A DNA stretch of 51,423 nt, from assembly GCA_013298215.1 (NCBI GenBank), contig JAAFKE010000025.1, forward strand, positions 1 through 51,423, in the 5' to 3' direction. The notes under the pieces are model-generated. The model was not told the DNA's origin and did not search any database. It saw only the letters and a program-made list of their open reading frames with translations. Below, in pieces: positions 1 to 6,346 of this stretch (positions are counted from its first letter, which is position 1; each line of letters opens with the position of its first letter). This stretch comes from Cytophagales bacterium (GTDB lineage Bacteria > Bacteroidota > Bacteroidia > Cytophagales > Spirosomataceae). Position numbers and translations under genes: made by a program.

Positions 1-70
1 AATTTTAGTAGGGTACAGTATCCTGTTCCTAATTCTACTCAAACTTTCAGGACTAAGTGCTTGGGCAAAA

Positions 71-286
71 TTATTTATCAACATAATTAAACGGACTGAA
101 GCTAATATTCAGTTCAGAACCCACGGATAGAAGAGCTAATTGGAGAGCATATCGAAGGGTTTCAAAAGAGAAATAATCTTCGGGTCTTAGCCACCTCTGC
201 TTGAGTTCGTGCCATAGTTTTTCAATAATATTTGGCTCATCCATGATTTCTGCGAAAAGTGTTAATATTGTTTCAAAACTAAGCTA
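71..286 (-). pseudogene. IS630-family transposase, C-terminal fragment
   Basis: Reading the minus strand from about 283 down to a TAA at 71-73 gives an open frame of about 70 codons, with an ATG at 244-242 that leaves 57 residues. It contains NIIEKLWHELKQRWL followed by a Tyr/Phe-rich stretch and SVGSELNISFSPF. The N-(I/P)-IE-x-LW-x-x-LK block is the third catalytic (Glu) motif of IS630/Tc1-mariner DDE transposases, and the tail is typical of Bacteroidota members. A TAG at 286-284 closes the frame upstream, so the N-terminal DDE residues are absent and this is a remnant. The sequence is AT-rich like the neighbouring IS remains. Positions 1-70 hold the trailing end of the element and no gene that I can see. 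Confidence 0.7.
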
Positions 287-965
287 ATGATAGATTTAAA
301 GACGATAGAAATTTTGCTTGATATTCCCTTTTTAAGTGTTACAAAAGTGGATATAGCTTCCAAAAGCATTGAGGTGTATTGCGAATATAACACTGCGGAA
401 TCTATGTGTCGGTCTTGTTTACAAAAAAGCGTTTATGTAAAGCAAACGCTCACTCGTAGTATCCGTGATTTATCGTTACTTGGTAAATCAGTGTATACTG
501 GAGTGAAAGTGATTTTGGGGTTTTAAAATCTTAAAAATAGCAGAATCAGGTCTCTATGCACGTTTTTAGAAAACAGTAATCCGAAAACCAATTTCACTTG
601 TGTATATCTACATTTGACAACTCGACAATTTTATTGTGAAACATGCCGCCACTATTTTCAGGAACGATTTATGTTCGTAGAACCCAGCAAAACGATGACA
701 ATTCGATATGAGCAATATGTGTACCAATGCTGTCGTAATTCAAGTATAGAACGCGTTAGTGTTCAAGAAAATATTGTTTGGGATACTGTTCAAAGCATTT
801 TTAAAATTTATGGCAAAAAAGAGGCACAGTTTTTAAGTTCCCATCAGCCCACTCGTATTGGCATAGATGAAGCGGTTCGCCGCTGCGATTGCACTAAAAA
901 AAGGGCATCAAGATTTTGCGACTGTCATCATAGATTTAGATAAAGGGTATGTTATTGATGTATTC
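287..965 (+). pseudogene. ISL3-family transposase, 5' part, decayed
   Basis: Three frame segments add up to the N-terminal half of an ISL3 transposase. Residues from ATG 287 give the zinc-finger region (C-R-S-C near codons 41-44) and RSIRDLSLLGKSVY. After an insertion the frame resumes at about 602 with YLHLTTRQFYCETCRHYF, the second Cys pair. Then comes a helix-turn-helix-like stretch and IGIDE at 857-871, the first catalytic Asp motif. A 16-nt GC-rich insert at 872-887 shifts the frame, and the expected continuation (IALKKGHQDFATVIIDLDKG) is read from 888 onward. The gene stops at the left inverted repeat of the ISAs1 element at 966, and its 3' half is not found on the other side. It is a dead remnant. 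Confidence 0.75.
498..599. mobile_element. Possible MITE-like insertion in the ISL3 remnant
   Basis: About 102 bp with no coding content interrupts the ISL3 reading frame between GKSVY and YLHLTTRQ. It is flanked by the direct repeat GTGTATA (491-497 and 600-606). The ends form an imperfect inverted repeat: 501-519 against the complement of 581-599 agree at 15 of 19 positions, around AGTGAAA, TG and TTTT. Exact borders are uncertain because reconstructing the transposase frame favours a 108- or 111-bp insert over 109 bp. It has the size and shape of a miniature inverted-repeat element, but no relative is available here for comparison. Confidence 0.4.
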
Positions 966-2244
966 AGGGCATTTTCATAAAAGGGGGAAATGAACGACCT
1001 TTGTAATTTTTACGACCAAGTAAAATGCAAACGACGATCGCCCACTCGCCAAAAAAACGGGGAACCGTTCTTTTAACAAAGTTAAAGGATATTTTGAAGA
1101 ATTACAAAATACTCTCCCCGATAATCGAGATGTTCGAGGACGTAGACATAATTTAGCCTTTGTACTGACAAGTTTTTTGATGTCATTACTTCGTTGCACG
1201 GGTCATGTAAGCTTAGCAATGCTTCACCGCAGAATGGTAAAAGAACATACTTTAATGGTCAATGATACAGGCTTTCGAGCGAAGAAATGTGTTTCCTACG
1301 TTCAGTTAGGAAGAATCATTGAAAGTGTTGATTACGAGTATTTTAATCGAATAAATGACCAATATTTTAAAGTTCAATCCGAGCAAATTGAAGGGCTTTG
1401 GCGTGCCATAGATGGGAAAGAATTGAGGGGGACGATAGACGGGGTCTCAGGCGATAAAAGAGGGGAGAATGTTATAAAAGTGGTTAGTCATGAAGATTCG
1501 GAAAGTCAAATTATCGGATTTTATTCAGGTAAGAAAGAATCTGAAAAAACGATAGTCCAAGAATATTTCAATCAACACGATACTTTGAATAGTGCTTACA
1601 GCTTTGATGCCTTACACACTTGCCCTGTTTTGTTGGAAAGTATTGAAAGTAAAGAAGGAATTTATTTAGCTCAGGCGGCCGCCGCTGCGGTCAAGAAGAA
1701 TCAGCCAGAGTTACTCGAAGAATGCCAACATATGGTTCAGAATCTACCTTTCATCTATGATTTTGAGGACTTAGAAAAAGGGCATGGTCGTATAGAACAT
1801 CGAATTGCAGGGCTTTATGCTATGGAAGTTTCTTTGTTAGATGAAAGATGGCAAAGCTGTAATATTCAGACACTTGTAGCTATTTATCGTAAAAGAGAGC
1901 GGACAAAAGACAAGAAAATTAGTCAAGAAATAGTCTATTTTATTAGCAATAAGGCTTTGCTTACCATCAATGACGGAAACGAGCTTTACAGAGCAGTTCG
2001 TAATCATTGGAGCGTTGAATCCGATAACTATGTCAAGGATGTTAATTTGGGTGAGGATTACCTTAAGTGTTATAAAACCAACCGAAGTAGAGCCATTGCA
2101 TCTGTTTTTAACGTGGCAGTTAATTTACTCAGGAGAAAAAATAAAATAAATAATCTCAGAGTTATCAGAGAGGATTGTAACTTCGATAGAAAATATGCAA
2201 AGTCTTGCTTTTCAACAAGTTAAACCCTTTTATGAAAATGCCCT
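966..2244 (+). mobile_element. ISAs1-family insertion sequence, both ends present
   Basis: A 1279-bp element bounded by perfect 20-bp inverted repeats: AGGGCATTTTCATAAAAGGG at 966-985 and its exact complement at 2225-2244. Length, repeat size and the single transposase fit the ISAs1 family. The bases next to the two ends (left ...GATGTATTC, right ACATTTATT...) share no 8-10-bp duplication, so this is not a simple insertion with both original flanks. The left flank is the ISL3 remnant and the right flank is the fmt 3' end, so a deletion or recombination must have removed the ISL3 right half. The right repeat ends 8 bp from the fmt stop codon. Confidence 0.85.
1025..2223 (+). pseudogene. ISAs1-family transposase, frame-disrupted start
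   Basis: From about 1056 to the TAA at 2221 the frame encodes an ISAs1 (H-repeat type) DDE transposase. It has the N-terminal block F-x-EL...DNRDVRGRRHNLAFVL, the first Asp motif in AIDGKELRGT (about 1405-1435), the second Asp in SFDALHT (about 1600-1620), the K-x-NQ motif at 1693-1704, and NHW-x-VE near 2005-2022. No in-frame start exists between the stop at 1021 and a TTG at 1177, which lies inside the conserved domain. An ATG at 1025 is in the next frame and runs into A7 (1050-1056), where a -1 slip would join it to the main frame. In addition, 15 bp encoding five alanines (1675-1689) split the conserved YLAQ-VKKNQ segment. I read it as inactive, or as a transposase needing frameshifting. 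Confidence 0.7.
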
Positions 2245-2252
2245 ACATTTAT

Positions 2253-3230
2253 TTAGAACCTAAACCCCCGCAAAAACTCGTCAGTCTTCATTCTCTTTTT
2301 ACCCTCAATCTGCAAGTCTTCGACCGAAATCCAGCCGTCGGTGGTTTCAATAAACAAGTATTTTTTGTTGTCGGATAATATTCTTGGGTCGTCGCCCACC
2401 GTTTGCATGGTGTCTAAGTGGGTGGTATCTGTTGCTACTTTGGTGTCAAAAATCTTACACATTTTACCGCCCAGCATAGTCCAGGCGGCGGGGTAGGGGG
2501 CAAGCCCACGCACAAAGTTGCGGATGTTTTGGGCGGGTTGCTGCCAATTTATCTGGCAGGTTTCTTTAAATATCTTGGGCGCGGTGCGGGGTGTCTCAGC
2601 CACAGGCTGCGGTATTTGTGGGTAGTTTCCCGCCGCAATGGCGCGCACGGTTTTCAGGGTCAGGGCCGCGCCCTTGTTCATGAGGCGCTCGTAAAGTTGG
2701 CCTACGGTATCGTTGGGAAGTATCGGTTCGGTTTCTTGAAAAATAATTTTGCCAGTATCAATCTCCTGTTCAATAAAAAAAGTGGTGCAGCCCGTTTGGG
2801 TTTCGCCGTTTATGATGGCCCAGTTGATGGGCGCGGCACCACGGTATTGCGGCAGCAGCGACGCGTGCAGGTTGAAGGTGCCGCGTGGGGGCATGGCCCA
2901 GACCACCTGCGGCAGCATTCTGAAAGCTACCACCACAAACAAATCGGCACCAAAGGCGGCCAACTGCTCCAAGAAACCAGCATCCCGCATTTTTTCTGGT
3001 TGCAAAACTGGAATCCCCACCGAGGTAGCGTACTGTTTCACTGGCGAGGCCGTCAGTTGCAAACCGCGCCCCGCTGGCTTGTCGGGGCTGGTCACCACGG
3101 CTACCACATTTTGGTTGCCCTCTACCAAGGCGCGTAAGTTGGCCACCGCAAATTCGGGCGTGCCCATAAAAATGAGTTTGAGCGCGGGTTCTGCTGGCTC
3201 TGGGGTAGAATTATGCGTTAAGTGAAACAT
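2253..3230 (-). CDS. fmt: Methionyl-tRNA formyltransferase
   Basis: Cytoplasmic enzyme that formylates initiator Met-tRNA using 10-formyltetrahydrofolate. The 325-residue product shows the N-terminal formyltransferase domain (FMGTPEF near residue 21), the catalytic triad Asn120-His122-Asp158 in TFNLHASLLPQYRGAAPINW and EIDTG, and the C-terminal OB-like domain after about residue 215. Usual length is 305-320. The frame stays open to 3275, but a start at ATG 3230 already leaves about 20 residues before the conserved beginning, and a start nearer KLIFMGTPEF is possible. The gene is divergent from the greA operon, and its 3' end lies 8 bp from an IS element without being damaged. Confidence 0.93.
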   Translation of the reverse strand: MFHLTHNSTPEPAEPALKLIFMGTPEFAVANLRALVEGNQNVVAVVTSPDKPAGRGLQLTASPVKQYATSVGIPVLQPEKMRDAGFLEQLAAFGADLFVVVAFRMLPQVVWAMPPRGTFNLHASLLPQYRGAAPINWAIINGETQTGCTTFFIEQEIDTGKIIFQETEPILPNDTVGQLYERLMNKGAALTLKTVRAIAAGNYPQIPQPVAETPRTAPKIFKETCQINWQQPAQNIRNFVRGLAPYPAAWTMLGGKMCKIFDTKVATDTTHLDTMQTVGDDPRILSDNKKYLFIETTDGWISVEDLQIEGKKRMKTDEFLRGFRF

Positions 3231-3259
3231 CGGTAATCGGTTACATTGTGCGCTAAGTG

Positions 3260-3290
3260 TTGCATTACTTTGCAAATATTGTTATTTTTG
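3260..3290 (+). promoter_or_regulatory. Predicted greA operon promoter
   Basis: A TTG at 3260-3262 and TATTTTTG at 3283-3290, separated by 20 bp, match the Bacteroidota sigma-factor consensus TTG-N19/20-TAnnTTTG. Transcription should begin near 3297, leaving a leader of about 160 nt before the greA ATG at 3457. The site lies just upstream of the divergent fmt start. Confidence 0.55.
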
Positions 3291-3385
3291 CTGTCCAATT
3301 TTGCACAACCAACCAAAAGATTGCTTGCGCAGTTGATACAGAAAACAATTGGGCAGCACACGCCTGTCCGCACGCTGGTTTTTTT

Positions 3386-3420
3386 CAGAACGGTTTCCTC
3401 CCGTTCTGTTTTTATTTTTT
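3386..3420 (+). terminator. Leader terminator upstream of greA
   Basis: An 8-bp perfect stem, CAGAACGG / CCGTTCTG, with a 7-nt loop, followed at 3409-3420 by T5-A-T6. The U-tract lies on the plus-strand side only, so it acts on rightward transcripts. The only gene to its left is fmt, on the minus strand, so it can only act within the leader of greA itself, 37 nt before the ATG. Confidence 0.6.
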
Positions 3421-3456
3421 ACAGTACAGAACTTATACATTTTAGAATAGTTTACC

Positions 3457-3930
3457 ATGACAAAATTTTCGTATTATACCCCAGAGGGACTCGAAAGGCT
3501 CAAGAATGAGTTGCAAGAAATGAAAACAAAGGGTCGTTTGGAGGTGGCAAAAGCTATTGCCGAAGCCCGCGATAAAGGTGATTTGAGCGAAAATGCCGAG
3601 TACGATGCCGCAAAAGATGCCCAGGGAATGCTGGAAATGAAAATTTCTAAGTTAGAAAACGTCATGTCGAACGCCCGCTTGGTGGACGAATCGACGATTG
3701 ATGCGTCGCAAGTTTCGATTTTGTCGAAGGTCAAAATAATGAATCTGAAAAATAACATGACCATGACCTACACGCTGGTATCGGAAGAGGAGGCCAACCT
3801 CAAAGAAGGCAAAATATCGGTCGGGTCGCCAATTGGCAAGGGAATTTTAGGCAAAAAAGTCGGCGATATTGCGCAGGTTCAAACGCCTGCGGGTGCGCTC
3901 GAATTTAAAATTGAGGAAATTAGTCGTTAG
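3457..3930 (+). CDS. greA: Transcription elongation factor GreA
   Basis: Rescues backtracked RNA polymerase by stimulating transcript cleavage through the secondary channel. At 157 residues it has standard length. The N-terminal coiled-coil hairpin carries the acidic tip Asp42/Glu45 in GDLSENAEYDAAKD, followed by the C-terminal FKBP-like domain that starts near residue 80 and includes VGSPIGKGILGKKVGD. It is the first gene of a tight plus-strand group: the HIT gene starts 16 bp after its stop. The leader carries a predicted promoter and an intrinsic terminator, which suggests attenuation or a leader RNA. Confidence 0.97.
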   Translation: MTKFSYYTPEGLERLKNELQEMKTKGRLEVAKAIAEARDKGDLSENAEYDAAKDAQGMLEMKISKLENVMSNARLVDESTIDASQVSILSKVKIMNLKNNMTMTYTLVSEEEANLKEGKISVGSPIGKGILGKKVGDIAQVQTPAGALEFKIEEISR

Positions 3931-3945
3931 AAATCCAACCCGAAG

Positions 3946-4356
3946 ATGGCATCTATTTTCACTAAAATCGTAAACGGGGAGATACCAGCCTACAAAATTG
4001 CCGAAAATGAAGACTTTTTGGCCTTTTTAGACGTAAACCCCTGCGCACCAGGCCACACGCTGGTAATCCCCAAAAAAGAAGTTGATTCGATCTTTGACCT
4101 CAGCGACGAACTCTATTTGGGGCTCATGGCCTTTGCCAAGCGCATCGAACCCGCCATCAGACAATCGGTGCCGTGCAAGCGGGTAGCGGTGGCCGTTATT
4201 GGCCTCGAAGTGCCCCACGCCCACGTGCACCTGATCCCGATCAGCTCATTGGCCGACATGGATTTTACCAAAAAAAATAGCCCAACGCCCCAACAATTAA
4301 CTGCGGTTGCTTCTCGTATTCAAGCAAATATCCCACTGTCGGTGTTGAATGGATAA
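3946..4356 (+). CDS. HIT family nucleotide-binding hydrolase
   Basis: A 136-residue histidine-triad protein. N-terminal SIFTKIVNGEIPAYKI is the signature of the HINT/protein kinase C inhibitor-like branch. The triad is at His91, His93 and His95 in VPHAHVHLIPI, where the middle His is the nucleophile in the family. HINT-type members hydrolyse AMP-linked phosphoramidates, and the substrate here is unknown. The stop overlaps the start of the following patatin gene by 8 bp, so the two are probably translationally coupled. Confidence 0.93.
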   Translation: MASIFTKIVNGEIPAYKIAENEDFLAFLDVNPCAPGHTLVIPKKEVDSIFDLSDELYLGLMAFAKRIEPAIRQSVPCKRVAVAVIGLEVPHAHVHLIPISSLADMDFTKKNSPTPQQLTAVASRIQANIPLSVLNG

Positions 4357-5173
4357 ATCTAAAAAAACAACCGAAACTGTACCTTCCTTGCGGGTTGGCC
4401 TGGCGTTGTCGGGCGGGGGTGCGCGGGGAATTGCCCATTTGGGGGTGGCCAAGGCACTCATGGAGGCAGGCATTCGTTTCAGCGCCATCAGTGGTGCCAG
4501 TGCGGGAGCCATTGCAGGGGCATTTTTGGCCAAAGGTTACTTACCCGAACAAATATTTAACTTTATTTCGAGCATCAAGTTTCTGAGTTACGTGCGGCCT
4601 TCGCTTAACGGAAAAGGTATTTTGAGCATGGCCAAAATGGAGAAGTTGATGCTCACGTATTTTCCTGACGATGACTTTGAGTCGTTGAAAATGCCGCTAA
4701 CCGTGGTGGCTACCGATATTTTGGCGGGCAAAACAACGTACTTCAGCAGCGGGCCGCTCATCAAGCCAGTTTTAGCGTCGAGCAGTATTCCTGGTATTTT
4801 TGAGCCCATTACCTTCAAAGATGTGGTTTATACCGACGGCGGAACGCTCAACAATCTGCCCATCGAACCGCTCATCGGCCAGGTCGATCTGCTGATAGGC
4901 TCCAATTGCAATCCCGTCGGAGCCAGTAGGCCACTCGGAAACATGCGCGACATTGTGCAGCGCAGCCTACTTCTGGCCGCCAACAGCAAAACCCACGACC
5001 GCCTCAGCCAGTGCCACATCAGAATAGAACCCCCCGAACTGAGCAACTACGACGTTTTTGACATCCGAAAAGCGCGCGAAATTTTTAGGGCTGGTTACGA
5101 GTACGTCAAGAAAAACCCCGAACTCATCCGCCAGCCCCTGGCCATGGCCAAGGGCTCGGCGGTTGCGTCTTAG
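4349..5173 (+). CDS. Patatin-like phospholipase (RssA-like)
   Basis: A 274-residue lipid acyl hydrolase of the bacterial patatin family. It shows the oxyanion-hole glycine loop SGGGARG (21-27), the nucleophile elbow GASAG with Ser51, and the catalytic Asp163 in TDGGTLNNLP, so the Ser-Asp dyad is complete. No signal peptide or membrane segment is evident, which suggests a cytoplasmic protein acting on membrane lipids. It is the last gene of the greA-HIT group and overlaps the convergent alcohol dehydrogenase stop by a few bases (5170-5173). Natural substrate unknown. Confidence 0.92.
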   Translation: MDKSKKTTETVPSLRVGLALSGGGARGIAHLGVAKALMEAGIRFSAISGASAGAIAGAFLAKGYLPEQIFNFISSIKFLSYVRPSLNGKGILSMAKMEKLMLTYFPDDDFESLKMPLTVVATDILAGKTTYFSSGPLIKPVLASSSIPGIFEPITFKDVVYTDGGTLNNLPIEPLIGQVDLLIGSNCNPVGASRPLGNMRDIVQRSLLLAANSKTHDRLSQCHIRIEPPELSNYDVFDIRKAREIFRAGYEYVKKNPELIRQPLAMAKGSAVAS

Positions 5174-6324
5174 ATGCTGAGGTTCAGTATTTGCACCACC
5201 ACGTCGGGCGTAATGTCGGCGTGCTCGCCAAAGTTCATGTTACGTGCCACAAATCGTTTTCTAACTTCTTCGACTGTTTCTGGGCCTATTCCGTAGGTTT
5301 TGGCGTGGGTCGGAATCCCCAACGTTTCGTAGAACTGCGCAATTGCTTGGATTGCTCCCTCTACCAACTCATCGTCGGTGCCTTGCAAGTTCCACACCCT
5401 TTTGGCTACCTGAATCAATTTTTCGCGCTTTTCGGTGCTTTTCACGCGGAGTAGGTGCGGCAACACAACGGCCAGCGTGCGGGCGTGGTCTATGCCGTGG
5501 AGGGCGGTGAGCTCGTGGCCAATCTGGTGCGTGGCCCAGTCTTGCGGCACGCCCACGCTGATCCAGCCGTTGAGCGCCACCGTGGCCGCCCACATCATGC
5601 TGGCGCGGGCTTCGTAATTAGTCGGGTTTTTGAGCGTGACAGGACCTACCTCAATGAGGGTTTGCAGCACCGACTCGGCCATGCGGTCTTGCAGCGTTGC
5701 GTCCACGGGGTAGGTCAAGTATTGCTCCATGGTGTGGGTAAAAGCATCGGCAATGCCGTTGGCAATTTGTCGTTCGGGGAGCGAAAAGGTCGTTTCGGGG
5801 TCTAAGATCGAAAAAACGGGATAAACCAGTGGGTTGCCCATGCCCTTTTTTTCTTGGGTGGATGTTCGGCTTATCACGGCAAAATAGTTCATTTCCGAAC
5901 CAGTTGCGGGCAGCGTTAGCACCGCGCCGATGGGTACGGCAGTTTTAATGCGGGCTTTGCTGGCCAAAATCTCCCACGGATCTCCGCCCTCAAACGGAAT
6001 GGCCGCCGCCATAAACTTGGTGCCGTCTAAAACCGACCCGCCACCGACCGACAGCAAGAAATCAATTTTTTCGGTGCGGGCTATCTCCACTCCCCGCATG
6101 AGGGTTTCGTAGGTTGGGTTGGCCTCAATACCCCCAAATTCGATGATGGTACGGTCAGCCAGGGCGGCCTTTACTTGGTCATATACCCCATTTTGCATAA
6201 TGCTTCCGCCGCCGTAGGTGAGCATAATGTTGGCTTGGGCGGGTATCTGCTTGTTCAATTGGGCGATCTGCCCTTTGCCAAACAGCACCCGAACGGGGTT
6301 GTGGTACACGAAATTGCTAAACAT
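5170..6324 (-). CDS. Iron-containing alcohol dehydrogenase (YqhD/Bdh type)
   Basis: A 384-residue group III alcohol/aldehyde dehydrogenase using NAD(P)H. Nucleotide-binding loops are seen at GGGS (38-41) and GGGSVLDGTKFM (94-105). Metal ligands fit Asp193, His197 (DAFTHTMEQYL), His266 region (HQIGHEL) and His280 region (HGIDHARTL), matching the spacing in YqhD. It likely reduces aldehydes to alcohols in the cytoplasm and may have a detoxifying role. It is the last gene of a minus-strand run behind ftsK (22-bp gap), with no metabolic partner next to it. Confidence 0.93.
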   Translation of the reverse strand: MFSNFVYHNPVRVLFGKGQIAQLNKQIPAQANIMLTYGGGSIMQNGVYDQVKAALADRTIIEFGGIEANPTYETLMRGVEIARTEKIDFLLSVGGGSVLDGTKFMAAAIPFEGGDPWEILASKARIKTAVPIGAVLTLPATGSEMNYFAVISRTSTQEKKGMGNPLVYPVFSILDPETTFSLPERQIANGIADAFTHTMEQYLTYPVDATLQDRMAESVLQTLIEVGPVTLKNPTNYEARASMMWAATVALNGWISVGVPQDWATHQIGHELTALHGIDHARTLAVVLPHLLRVKSTEKREKLIQVAKRVWNLQGTDDELVEGAIQAIAQFYETLGIPTHAKTYGIGPETVEEVRKRFVARNMNFGEHADITPDVVVQILNLSI

Positions 6325-6346
6325 GGGTGGAGGGTTGTTTTTAAGT

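Noticed and set aside
955-2254. Target site duplication around the ISAs1 element
   Set aside because: The ten bases on each side were compared and show no shared 8-10-bp word.
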